Shown: one piece after another, positions 46,721 to 54,143 of the stretch
Layout: the number at the start of each line of letters is the position of its first letter
Numbering within the stretch: position 1 is the stretch's first letter
From: Flavobacterium tistrianum
GTDB lineage: Bacteria; Bacteroidota; Bacteroidia; Flavobacteriales; Flavobacteriaceae
Assembly (NCBI RefSeq): GCF_003254545.1
Contig: NZ_QJRH01000067.1
Location: 124,001-188,000 of the forward strand
DNA: 64,000 nucleotides
Direction: 5' to 3'
Position numbers and translations under genes: made by a program
Notes under the pieces: model-generated
Database searches by the model: none
The model's input: only the letters and a program-made list of their open reading frames with translations
Told to the model about the DNA's origin: nothing

Positions 46721-47511
46721 TGGCAGCAACCAAAAAACCGGCACCAAAATCAACAACAAACAAACCAAAACCGAAGACTTCGTCTTCAAAAAAATCGAAT
46801 CGTTCTTTTGGAGAAAAAGTAAAATGGTTTTTTATCAAAGCCGCTTTATGGTTTTTTGGAATTTCAATCGGGTCGGTTGTATTTTTTAAATATGTTCCTG
46901 TGCCGTTTACGCCCTTAATGCTCATTCGCGCCATCGAAAATAAAATGGCTGGAAAAGAAGTTTATTTTGATCACGATTGGGAACCGATTGATAAAATCTC
47001 AATGAATTTGCAAAAAGCCGTAATCGCGAGTGAAGATGGAACTTTTCTTACCCACAATGGTTTTGATTTTAAAGCATTGCAAAAAGCGTATAAAAGTAAC
47101 GAACGCGGACGAAGAATTCGTGGTGGAAGTACGATCTCGCAACAAACGGCAAAAAATGTTTTTTTATGGCAAGGAAAAAGTTATTTCCGTAAAGGTCTTG
47201 AAGCGTATTTTACTATTTTAATAGAATTGATTTGGGGCAAAGAACGTATTATGGAGGTGTATCTGAACAGTATTGAAATGGGCGACGGAGTTTACGGCGC
47301 TTATGCTGCAACCGAACATTGGTATCGCAGAGATGCTTCGAGTTTAACGCCAATGCAGGCTGCGGGAATTGCAGCTATTCTTCCAAATCCTAGAAAATTT
47401 AAAGCGACAGGTTCATCAAGTTATATAAATAGAAGAAAAGAACGAATTGTGCGCGAGATGCGTTACGTCGGCAAAATCAATTACAATGGAAAAGAAGAAA
47501 AGAAAAAGTAA
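46720..47511 (+). CDS. mtgA: Monofunctional biosynthetic peptidoglycan transglycosylase
   Basis: 263-residue inner-membrane glycosyltransferase (GT51) that polymerises lipid II into glycan strands. A long Lys/Pro/Ser-rich cytoplasmic tail (1-32) precedes one TM helix (about 36-56) and the GT51 domain. Catalytic Glu105 is in IASEDGTFLTHNGFD, and the second motif is RGGSTISQQTAKN, then GKERIMEVYLNSIEMG. No transpeptidase domain, so it is the monofunctional type. Confidence 0.93.
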   Translation: MAATKKPAPKSTTNKPKPKTSSSKKSNRSFGEKVKWFFIKAALWFFGISIGSVVFFKYVPVPFTPLMLIRAIENKMAGKEVYFDHDWEPIDKISMNLQKAVIASEDGTFLTHNGFDFKALQKAYKSNERGRRIRGGSTISQQTAKNVFLWQGKSYFRKGLEAYFTILIELIWGKERIMEVYLNSIEMGDGVYGAYAATEHWYRRDASSLTPMQAAGIAAILPNPRKFKATGSSSYINRRKERIVREMRYVGKINYNGKEEKKK

Positions 47512-48457
47512 AAAACTGCTTTTTGCTTTTCTGATTTTGACTGTAACGTTAACTTTTGGACAAGGAAAAACAACAGAAATTGGTTTTATATCGGATAATG
47601 ATTTGTACACATCGTCTAAATACGATATGTATTACACCAATGGTTTGGAGCTTTTTTACCGATTTTTATCAAAAAACGATAATCCAAAAATCAATAAAAA
47701 AATTACCGAATTTCGTATCGGGCAATATATTTACAATCCGCGATTTTTAAACAAAGAAGCCGTTACAGTAAATGACCGTCCTTTTACAGCTTATCTTTTT
47801 GCAGAAGCAGGAAAAAGCTTTTTTTATCAAAGCGAATCGGTTTTAAAAATCGATTTTCAATTGGGTTTTATGGGGCCAAATGCTTTGGGAGAAGAAACTC
47901 AGGTTGGTTTTCATAAAATTATAGGCTACAAAAAAGTTTACGGTTGGGAAAATCAGTTGCATAATGCTTTCGGTGTTCAGGCTCATGCTATTTACTCTAA
48001 AAAAATGTTTCCCTCAAAGCACAATGATTTTGTAGATCTTCATTGGCAGTCAGAAGGAAATCTTGGAACTATTTTTTCTGGAGTTTCAACGGGATTTATG
48101 GCACGATTTGGATTTAAAAAACTCCTTCCAATTTATGATTCTAATATGCATAATGCTTCTGTAAATGTGCAGGTACAGCCGAACATTAGAGAATTTTATT
48201 TCTACGCTGCACCAAGTATCAATTATCAGTTTTATGATGCCACAATTGAGGGAAGTATGTTCAATGATACAAGTCCAGTAACTTTCAATTTGGAACCACT
48301 TCGTTTCAATGCCGAAGCTGGTTTAAAATACCGACACAATAACTTCAACATATCTTATTCTTTTCTCTACCGCGGAAGAGAATTGAATGATCCAGGAATT
48401 GATACTAATTCGGGATATTTTTATGGATCGATAAGGATGGGGTTTTTGCTTAAATAG
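47486..48457 (+). CDS. lpxR: Lipid A deacylase LpxR family protein
   Basis: 323-residue outer-membrane beta-barrel enzyme of the LpxR (DUF2219) family, which removes the 3'-acyloxyacyl chain of lipid A. Signal peptide near MEKKKRKSKKLLFAFLILTV; hallmark FISDNDLYTSSKYDMYYTNG (Asn-Asp and Tyr-Thr-Asn near the barrel mouth), and alternating amphipathic strands to the C-terminal YGSIRMGFLLK. ATG 47486 is preferred; it lies 26 bp inside mtgA, so the three genes are tightly packed. The stop codon (48455-48457) lies in the first REP-like hairpin. Confidence 0.82.
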   Translation: MEKKKRKSKKLLFAFLILTVTLTFGQGKTTEIGFISDNDLYTSSKYDMYYTNGLELFYRFLSKNDNPKINKKITEFRIGQYIYNPRFLNKEAVTVNDRPFTAYLFAEAGKSFFYQSESVLKIDFQLGFMGPNALGEETQVGFHKIIGYKKVYGWENQLHNAFGVQAHAIYSKKMFPSKHNDFVDLHWQSEGNLGTIFSGVSTGFMARFGFKKLLPIYDSNMHNASVNVQVQPNIREFYFYAAPSINYQFYDATIEGSMFNDTSPVTFNLEPLRFNAEAGLKYRHNNFNISYSFLYRGRELNDPGIDTNSGYFYGSIRMGFLLK

Positions 48458-48618
48458 TGCGTTGCACTATCGTGATGCTTCTAGGCTTTCAGCCTAAAGT
48501 TCTACAGAGGTATGCTCTGAAAGAGCACAACCATTAGCATAGCGCAACGCGCTATGTTATGGATATGAATATGAATATGAATGATTTCAGTTAATCCAGC
48601 CCTGAAAGGGCGAAAGCC
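48455..48618. repeat. Cluster of REP-like mini-hairpins with three-base loops
   Basis: Consecutive perfect stems: TAGTGC/GCACTA (48455-48469, loop GTT), TAGGCT/AGCCTA (48482-48496, loop TTC), TGCTCT/AGAGCA (48513-48527, loop GAA), CATAGCGC/GCGCTATG (48538-48556, loop AAC), and GCCCT/AGGGC (48599-48611, loop GAA). A short (TGAATA)n-like repeat sits at 48560-48582. This is more GC-rich than its surroundings and abuts a REP-associated transposase remnant. Confidence 0.7.
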
Positions 48619-48998
48619 TAATCCCAAAGATAACGTTCGTCATAATCAACATTATATTTGTTCAAAAAGGCTAAAAGTTCTTTTTTAAATGTCTTTTTTC
48701 TATTATGTTCTTCTTGGTTTTTAATGTACTTTATAACGATATCCAATTGAGAGGGATTAACAGAAAAAATGCCATAACCATCCTGCCAATAAAAATTTGC
48801 ATAACGTGAATCCACAGTTTTTATCCATTTTGAGGATTGTTTTTTTACTTCTTCAACCAATTTCATTTGCGTGATTTTTTTAGACAATAAGCATAAAATA
48901 TGAACATGGTCATTATATCCTCCTACTTGAATGGGATTACACTCTAAACCTTTGCAAACCCCGCCAAGATAAGCCCATAATTTTTCTTTTATATGACA
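48618..48998 (-). pseudogene. 5'-truncated REP-associated tyrosine transposase (IS200-like, Y1)
   Basis: The frame is open from a TAG at 48999-49001 to the stop at 48618, and reads ...KEKLWAYLGGVCKG, then a GGYNDHVHIL motif (HUH metal-binding pair), then KLVEEVKKQSSKWIK, ending DYDERYLWD, which are family hallmarks. The N-terminal about 40 residues (usual TYTQxxxHxVFAxK... part) are missing and no start codon fits, so it is a decayed copy; the only usable start (TTG 48887) would lose the HUH motif. It sits next to the REP-like hairpins, the expected substrate of such enzymes. Confidence 0.8.
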
Positions 48999-49024
48999 CT
49001 ATAAGGTATAATGTGAAATCAGAA

Positions 49025-49058
49025 AAAAAGCCACTTCTGTTTCTAGAAATGGCTTTTT
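49025..49058. terminator. Terminator hairpin
   Basis: AAAAAGCCA (49025-49033) pairs with TGGCTTTTT (49050-49058). It lies beyond the stop of the lipoprotein gene at 49121 and can act in both directions. Confidence 0.65.
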
Positions 49059-49120
49059 CGTTATAATAAATTGAAAGGCTTATTTTTTTCTTCGTAAATT
49101 TTAAATTTCGAAGATTGGTC

Positions 49121-50152
49121 TTAATGACGATTGTCGCATTGAATATTAATTTCTTCATTCGATTTATCAATTATAGAAATACTCGGACAACCAAAAGAAA
49201 AATATTCAAAGCCAAAAACAACTTCAGGTTTATTTTTGAAAAGTTTCCCTGTCCATTGGTCAACAGAATCTTCTCCGTTTTCATAATTTAATGGTGAAGG
49301 AGATGTGCCTTCGCTTTGGCTGAAAAGTTTTTCGATTACCACATTTTTGCTTTTAGAATCGACAACCAAAAGGCGTCTGCCATAAATTATTTTATTGCTA
49401 TCTAGGTAGTCTTGTAAAAAATACTCATAACTCTCTGTTTTGAAAAAATATGTATTTCCTGTTAATGTGTTCTTTAGCAAAGTACGGTAGTCATTTTTCA
49501 ATGGTTTTGACGGATAATCCTTTTTTGCGATTTTTTTCCATGAAATGGGCTTCAAATGTTCTTGTGAAAACGGATTTTCTTTGCCTACATAAACCAAAGC
49601 ATCTCTGTAATATTCACTGAAACCGTTTAAATGTTTTTTGTTGATTTCGAAACCAATCATAAAATCATAATTATGATATGGCCAATCTTCCGTAGAAGAA
49701 TACCCGTTTAACATTGCAGCTGTTTTCAGGTTTTTTACTGCTAAAGAAACCAGTTTATTTTTGGCATAATCGTAAACAAACAATGAATCGGTTTCTGAAA
49801 TATTGGTTTTAGACAAAAATCTTTTTCTGTAGTTTTTGTCGAATGTAAAATATTGCGCATCATCTTTTCCCATTTTTTCTATGTTGGGCAAAACGAGCGT
49901 ATCTTTTTCGTCGTTAACAGGATAAATATCCGAAAGAGAAACAAAAGCAACATCGCTGCTATCTTTTGGAATAACATTAAATAGATAAATGCTTTCTTTT
50001 TTTGAAGCTTCTTCAGTTTGAAGAGTATCGGTTTTAGTTTCTGCGTGTTCTGTTACTTCAGGAAGTGTAGTTGTTGAGATATTTTCTTTTTTGTTGCAGG
50101 CAAATAATAGAATTATAAAAGTGGTTGATAAAAGAAACGATTTTGTTGTCAT
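49121..50152 (-). CDS. Hypothetical lipoprotein (343 aa)
   Basis: Lipoprotein signal with lipobox ILLFAC (Cys19), a Thr/Glu-rich linker (about 24-55), then a folded domain rich in Tyr/Asp/Lys with no motif I recognise. A Cys pair near the C-terminus (FGCPSIS, IQCDNRH) may form a disulfide, fitting an exported protein. Probably envelope-anchored. Function unknown. Confidence 0.65.
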   Translation of the reverse strand: MTTKSFLLSTTFIILLFACNKKENISTTTLPEVTEHAETKTDTLQTEEASKKESIYLFNVIPKDSSDVAFVSLSDIYPVNDEKDTLVLPNIEKMGKDDAQYFTFDKNYRKRFLSKTNISETDSLFVYDYAKNKLVSLAVKNLKTAAMLNGYSSTEDWPYHNYDFMIGFEINKKHLNGFSEYYRDALVYVGKENPFSQEHLKPISWKKIAKKDYPSKPLKNDYRTLLKNTLTGNTYFFKTESYEYFLQDYLDSNKIIYGRRLLVVDSKSKNVVIEKLFSQSEGTSPSPLNYENGEDSVDQWTGKLFKNKPEVVFGFEYFSFGCPSISIIDKSNEEINIQCDNRH

Positions 50153-50328
50153 TATTTAAATTTGGTTTTGGATTTCTCTATGTACGAAAGTACTTTAATT
50201 TGTTTGAATTGGAAAATCAAAAGTTTAATGATTGATATGTTTTAAAAGCTGTTTTTGTCTTTATTCTTATAAATGTTTTTTTGTTTTATACCATTTGGCG
50301 TGAATAAAAATTTAAGATTGAGTATTTG

Positions 50329-50919
50329 TTATAATTTTTTTATTGAGATAATATTTCCCGTCTTTTTATAGAAAGTAATGGTTTTGTTTGGTCCGCCATA
50401 AAAGAGAGTCAAAGTCAGCGTGCTATCTGTTTCACTTTTAAAAATAATATTTTTTGCCGTCCTGATTTTGATATCCAGATTATCATTGAGAAGCTCCGAA
50501 TCGGTGCATTTAATAATTCTTTTTTCAAACAAACCTTTCTTTTCAATTACTTCCAGCCACGGTTGAACCATCACGCCATAGCCCACAATTTGCGCTCTGT
50601 AATTTTCGTTGAGATTTTTATTTTGATATAAGCCTAAAGATGTGCTTGAAAGCAGTAAAACATAAAATGGAAGCATCATAGCCATAATGCTCATTGCAAA
50701 CATTACGATTATGGCTGCCAAAAGAAGTTTTGCCATGAGTTTTTTCCAAAAAACAATAATTATTACAAAATTGCTTATCAGCCAAAGCCATGATAAAACA
50801 ACGTCGCTGTAATAACCACGTAGACTGATTTCTTGAAAGTAATACAAAAGACAGTCCATCACAAAAAATGCACAGATAATGAAATAGACTCGCAATATTA
50901 TTCTTTTACTTTGGCTCAT
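50329..50919 (-). CDS. Hypothetical membrane protein (196 aa)
   Basis: Three or four hydrophobic helices in the first about 95 residues (YFIICAFFVMDCLLYYF, WLWLISNFVIIIVFW, LLLAAIIVMFAMSIMAMML) and a soluble beta-rich C-terminal part (about 105-196). Its start overlaps the stop of the upstream membrane gene (ATGA at 50916-50919), so the two are translated together and may form a complex. No known family recognised. Confidence 0.6.
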   Translation of the reverse strand: MSQSKRIILRVYFIICAFFVMDCLLYYFQEISLRGYYSDVVLSWLWLISNFVIIIVFWKKLMAKLLLAAIIVMFAMSIMAMMLPFYVLLLSSTSLGLYQNKNLNENYRAQIVGYGVMVQPWLEVIEKKGLFEKRIIKCTDSELLNDNLDIKIRTAKNIIFKSETDSTLTLTLFYGGPNKTITFYKKTGNIISIKKL

Positions 50920-51359
50920 AATTTTTTTAAGGTGTAGTTTAAAGTAAATATTGTAAGAATAGATAAAGTTAAAATAGGGAGAAAAGAAAATTTAAGAGTA
51001 TACATTATTTCTTCTTTAAAAAGATAAGTACTCCAAGAAGATTCTCGATCTACAAAAATGGTGTAATTCCAAAAAAACCAGATTAAGATTAACAATACTA
51101 ATTGAAGTGTAACTTTTAGATTCCTGTTTTTAATTAAAGAAAAAGGTAGAAAAACTATTGATAAGAAAACAGTAGAAAACAAAGTCATTAAATAAGCATC
51201 GTCAAAAAAAGAACAATCTAAACATGCACTCGATGGTTTGTTAGAAAAACTGCCCATTGCCCAATAGATTTCTAGTAAGGTAAAAATGAAAAGTATAACT
51301 GCAATTATAAGAGGTTTTTTTATGATTGAGAATATTTTGTTTTTTAAGTTTTGATTCAT
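50916..51359 (-). CDS. Hypothetical membrane protein (147 aa)
   Basis: Four predicted hydrophobic segments (about 14-32, 50-67, 81-97, 118-140) with a Cys pair CLDC in the first extracytoplasmic loop. First gene of a two-gene unit with the protein at 50329, 4-bp overlap. Function unknown. Confidence 0.6.
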   Translation of the reverse strand: MNQNLKNKIFSIIKKPLIIAVILFIFTLLEIYWAMGSFSNKPSSACLDCSFFDDAYLMTLFSTVFLSIVFLPFSLIKNRNLKVTLQLVLLILIWFFWNYTIFVDRESSWSTYLFKEEIMYTLKFSFLPILTLSILTIFTLNYTLKKL

Positions 51360-51557
51360 TTTGAAACATTTGATAAACTATTAAAAATACTGTGTTTTGA
51401 ATTTTGTCTCATACAAAAATAGAAAACAGGTTTTGAAGAAATATCTTTCAAAAAAGATAATTGTATCAAAATGAGTCTTATTAAAAAATAAAAGACTTAA
51501 CTGTTTGATAACATGAAAGATATTTTTGATTATTTACCTTTAATTAAAATTTTAATT

Positions 51558-51734
51558 ATGGATATTAATTGGAACATAATAGCGATTGTAGCAATATTGG
51601 TAATTATTCTTGTTGTGCTAACAATCAGAAAAAATCAGCGAGAAAAAAAGAAACTGGAAAAATTGCTGAACAATGATTTTAAAAAAGCTGAGAAAGATAG
51701 AGTTGATGCAGATGATGCTGCAAATGAGAAATAG
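51558..51734 (+). CDS. Small single-helix membrane protein (58 aa)
   Basis: ATG 51558 gives one TM helix (about 6-25, IIAIVAILVIILVVLTI) followed by a basic then acidic helical tail (RKNQREKKKLEKLLNN...). An upstream in-frame ATG at 51513 would add 15 residues, but the downstream one lies directly before the helix and looks more natural. A strong terminator follows. Function unknown; small proteins with this layout are common in Flavobacterium. Confidence 0.6.
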   Translation: MDINWNIIAIVAILVIILVVLTIRKNQREKKKLEKLLNNDFKKAEKDRVDADDAANEK

Positions 51735-51761
51735 ATAGAATTAGTTTTTCTAAAAAAATAA

Positions 51762-51796
51762 AACCCTTGTAAAACAGAATTTACAAGGTTTTTTTG
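51762..51796 (+). terminator. Terminator of the small membrane protein gene
   Basis: CCTTGTAAA (51765-51773) pairs with TTTACAAGG (51780-51788), followed by eight T. Confidence 0.85.
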
Positions 51797-51797
51797 T

Positions 51798-51813
51798 TTT
51801 GTGGAGAATACCG
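51798..51813. repeat. 16-bp direct repeat of the tRNA-Ala 3' end (distal copy)
   Basis: TTTGTGGAGAATACCG at 51798-51813 is identical to 52145-52160, which contains the 3' terminus of tRNA-Ala(GGC) on the minus strand. The two copies flank the GIY-YIG gene. The distal copy is followed at once by a palindrome TCCCGAT/ATCGGGA (51814-51829), the same arms that replace the anticodon arm in the tRNA-like copies at 52233 and 52315. Confidence 0.7.
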
Positions 51814-51833
51814 TCCCGATGTATCGGGATATT

Positions 51834-52082
51834 TTAGCTTTTTGTTATTATTAGCTTTTCGATATATTTTCTGCTTTTCATTTTTTTGATTTGCAATTCT
51901 CTTTTGCAGGCTTCACTTCTTGTTAAGAATTTCTCAGAATATTTTAATTCCCAATCTTTCACAACTTTTGTGAATTTACTTCTGCTATTTAAATGGTCTT
52001 TTAAACGCTGTTCAATATTTTGGCATGAACCAACATAGTATTTGTCTAATGTTTTTGAATATATAATGTAGATGTAAAACAT
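51834..52082 (-). CDS. GIY-YIG nuclease family protein
   Basis: 82-residue single-domain nuclease-like protein (UPF0213/YhbQ-like size). The GIY-YIG signature is FYIYIIYS...KYYVGS, with the family Arg in QRLKDH and the Glu in EACKRELQIKK, a complete domain. ATG 52082 is chosen because the longer frame runs into the tRNA terminator. The gene lies between duplicated tRNA-Ala 3' ends, so it may be a tiny mobile or homing cassette. Confidence 0.8.
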   Translation of the reverse strand: MFYIYIIYSKTLDKYYVGSCQNIEQRLKDHLNSRSKFTKVVKDWELKYSEKFLTRSEACKRELQIKKMKSRKYIEKLIITKS

Positions 52083-52097
52083 AAAGTGTGTATTAAA

Positions 52098-52138
52098 AAA
52101 AATACCCAAGCAGAATCAGTATCTGCTTGGGTATTTTT
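52098..52138 (-). terminator. Terminator of the tRNA-Ala unit
   Basis: A perfect 17-bp stem (52098-52114 with 52122-52138), core ACCCAAGCAGA/TCTGCTTGGGT, directly after tRNA-Ala on the minus strand and followed there by a T run. It separates tRNA-Ala from the GIY-YIG gene. Confidence 0.88.
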
Positions 52139-52148
52139 AAATTATTTG

Positions 52149-52222
52149 TGGAGAATACCGGATTCGAACCGGTCGCCTCTACGCTGCCAGCGTAGCGCTC
52201 TAGCCAAATGAGCTAATCCCCC
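52149..52222 (-). tRNA. tRNA-Ala (GGC)
   Basis: 74-nt cloverleaf on the minus strand: acceptor GGGGGAT/ATTCTCC, with the G3-U70 wobble that identifies alanine tRNAs; D-stem GCTC/GAGC; anticodon stem CTACG/CGTAG around loop CTGGCAG (anticodon GGC); T-arm ACCGG/CCGGT. CCA is not encoded. Upstream on the same strand are two degenerate copies. Confidence 0.95.
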
Positions 52223-52232
52223 GTTATTGTTT

Positions 52233-52304
52233 CGGAGTATAGATTCGAACTGTCGCCTTCCCGATTTTTCATCGGGACGCTCTAACCAAATGAGCTAATC
52301 CCCC
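52233..52304 (-). pseudogene. tRNA-Ala-derived pseudogene, copy a
   Basis: The first 27 nt (acceptor 5' half and D-arm) match tRNA-Ala at 26 of 27 positions. The 17-nt anticodon arm is replaced by a 19-nt palindrome TCCCGAT-GAAAA-ATCGGGA. The AGGCGAC variable part is kept, and the T-arm is shortened and broken (ACAG TTCGAAT CTAT). Acceptor position 5 is mismatched, so it is unlikely to work as a tRNA. An 82-bp unit, repeated next door. Confidence 0.75.
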
Positions 52305-52314
52305 GCTATTGTTT

Positions 52315-52386
52315 CGGAGTATAGATTCGAACTGTCGCCTTCCCGATTTTTCATCGGGACGCTCTAGCCAAATGAGCTAATCCCCC
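52315..52386 (-). pseudogene. tRNA-Ala-derived pseudogene, copy b
   Basis: Identical to copy a in 80 of 82 unit positions (unit 52305-52386) and identical to tRNA-Ala over the first 27 nt. The same palindromic anticodon-arm replacement and shortened T-arm. Together with copy a and tRNA-Ala it forms a three-member tandem in one orientation. Confidence 0.75.
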
Positions 52387-52491
52387 AAAGTTGTTAACAA
52401 ATAAAGTCAATTAATTCTCAAAAAACAAATTTCGAGAAGTTTCGGATGAATTATTTTCAAAAGCGTAACTTTACCTTTAAATGTAATTTTT

Positions 52492-53256
52492 ATGAGCCTA
52501 GAAAATACAAACGGAAGCTTAGAAACTTCTTTTCAAAATGCTGTTGCGATTGTGCAATTTGGTCATCCTGCAAGTAATTCTTTTCCGCGTGAATTGTTAA
52601 ATAGCCTTACTGCTGAAATTAATTCTTTAAGCAGAAATGAAAATGTTTCGGTTATTATCTTAAAAAGCGAAGGAGAAAAAACGTTTTGTTCAGGAGCTTC
52701 TTTTGATGAACTTTTGAAAGTCGAAAATGAAGAACAAGGCGTAGAATTCTTTTCGGGTTTTGCACATTTGTTGAATGTGATGCGAAATTGCAATAAAATT
52801 ATAGTTGGTCGTGTACAAGGAAAAGCCGTTGGAGGCGGTGTCGGAATTATTTCGGCTTGCGATTATGTTTTTGCAACTTCTCGAAGCGATATAAAATTAT
52901 CTGAATTAGCTATTGGAATTGGACCTTTTGTGATTGAACCAGCAGTTTCTAGAAAAATAGGAAAAACGGCAATGACCGAAATGACTTTGGCAGCTCACGA
53001 ATGGAAATCGGCTGATTGGGCTTTTCAAAAAGGACTTTATTCTGTTTTAACTTCTGCTGAAAAACTAGATGAAGAAGTCGAAAGTTTTGCCCAAAGATTA
53101 AGCTCTTATAATCCTGAAGCGCTTTACGAAATGAAAAAGATTATTTGGGAAGGAACAGAACAATGGGAATCTCTTTTGTTTGAACGTGCCGCTATTACGG
53201 GAAAATTGGTTTTGTCTGATTTTACTAAAAATGCTTTATTACAGTTTAAAAAATAA
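52492..53256 (+). CDS. Enoyl-CoA hydratase/isomerase family protein
   Basis: 254-residue crotonase-fold protein. The oxyanion-hole segments are FCSGASFDEL (about 67-76) and GKAVGGGVGIISACDYV (about 106-122). The usual catalytic Glu region reads LSELAIGIGPFVIEPAVS, so hydratase and isomerase activity cannot be told apart. It fits acyl-CoA degradation (fatty acid, leucine or phenylacetate routes), and no pathway neighbours are present. Start ATG 52492. Confidence 0.87.
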   Translation: MSLENTNGSLETSFQNAVAIVQFGHPASNSFPRELLNSLTAEINSLSRNENVSVIILKSEGEKTFCSGASFDELLKVENEEQGVEFFSGFAHLLNVMRNCNKIIVGRVQGKAVGGGVGIISACDYVFATSRSDIKLSELAIGIGPFVIEPAVSRKIGKTAMTEMTLAAHEWKSADWAFQKGLYSVLTSAEKLDEEVESFAQRLSSYNPEALYEMKKIIWEGTEQWESLLFERAAITGKLVLSDFTKNALLQFKK

Positions 53257-53266
53257 TTTGAACAAG

Positions 53267-53360
53267 ATCCTGCAAGGTTTTCAAAACCTTGTAGGTTTGA
53301 TTGATAGAATAGAAAAAATATTTCATAAATACCTACAAGGTTTTGAAAACCTTGCAGGAT
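53267..53360. repeat. Perfect 30-bp inverted repeat (nested palindrome element)
   Basis: The arms 53267-53296 and 53331-53360 are exact reverse complements, separated by 34 bp. Each arm (ATCCTGCAAGGTTTTCAAAA...) is itself almost palindromic around GGTTTTCAAAACC. It can form a stable cruciform or RNA hairpin and probably also acts as terminator of the hydratase gene. Looks like a member of a dispersed intergenic family. Confidence 0.8.
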
Positions 53361-53376
53361 TAAAACATTTTTTAAA

Positions 53377-53553
53377 ATGAAACTTATTTCGTTAATGCAA
53401 AAAGTTGACATTGCAGAGAAAATTAAAGATGCTCCTGACAGCGGTTATCAAATTGGAGTTGTCATTGGATCTTTCATTCCGTTTCTAGTTTTGGGCGGAA
53501 TTGCTTTGTGGATGTATCTTAGAGCTAAAAAAAGAGCTAAAAACGGCAATTAA
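53377..53553 (+). CDS. Small membrane protein (58 aa)
   Basis: ATG 53377 to TAA 53553. A soluble N-terminal helix (MKLISLMQKVDIAEKIKDAP) precedes one TM helix (about 25-47, IGVVIGSFIPFLVLGGIALW) and a basic tail (RAKKRAKNGN). Coding-like composition and the hydrophobic helix support a real gene. Immediately upstream of queD (33 bp). Function unknown. Confidence 0.6.
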   Translation: MKLISLMQKVDIAEKIKDAPDSGYQIGVVIGSFIPFLVLGGIALWMYLRAKKRAKNGN

Positions 53554-53586
53554 TTTGTAAATTTGCAAGCTTAAAATTAAAAATCG

Positions 53587-54039
53587 ATGAGTAATATCAG
53601 AATTACAAAACAATTTAGTTTCGAAACCGGTCACGCTTTGTACGGTTACGACGGAAAATGCAAGAACGTTCACGGACACAGTTATAAATTATCGGTAACA
53701 GTTATTGGTTCGCCAATTACAGACCGATCGAATGTAAAGTTCGGAATGGTGATTGATTTTTCTGATCTAAAGAAAATTGTAAAAGAAGAAATCGTCGATC
53801 AATTTGATCATGCTACAGTTTTCAATCAGACCACACCGCATATCGAATTGGCAAATGAATTGAAAAACCGCGGGCATCACGTAATCTTAGTAGATTATCA
53901 GCCAACAAGCGAAAATATGGTGGTTGATTTTGCAGAGAGAATCGTGGCAAGACTTCCAGAAGGAATTTCTCTTTTCTCATTAAAACTTCAAGAAACAGAA
54001 TCGTCTTTCGCAGAATGGTACGCTTCTGATAATTTGTAA
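53587..54039 (+). CDS. queD: 6-carboxytetrahydropterin synthase (QueD/PTPS family)
   Basis: 150-residue T-fold enzyme that makes 6-carboxy-5,6,7,8-tetrahydropterin, an early step to queuosine (preQ0). Zinc ligands His16 (ETGHALYG), His29 and His31 (NVHGHSYKL), and catalytic Cys25 (KCKNVHGH) are present; Glu in QETESSFAEW closes the pterin pocket. PTPS of other pathways is possible, but CxxxHGH is the QueD form. lpxH follows. Confidence 0.9.
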   Translation: MSNIRITKQFSFETGHALYGYDGKCKNVHGHSYKLSVTVIGSPITDRSNVKFGMVIDFSDLKKIVKEEIVDQFDHATVFNQTTPHIELANELKNRGHHVILVDYQPTSENMVVDFAERIVARLPEGISLFSLKLQETESSFAEWYASDNL

Positions 54040-54143
54040 AAAAAGTTAAAAGTTAAATGTTTAAGAGTTAAATGTCGAAACGAATAATTTCTAGCACGTA
54101 TTTTAAACATCTAACCCCTAACGAATAACTCCTAACTCCACAA

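Noticed and set aside
52149..52386. The three similar units looked at first like a short CRISPR-type array
   Set aside because: Units are 72-82 bp, have cloverleaf parts and no variable spacers; they are tRNA-derived.
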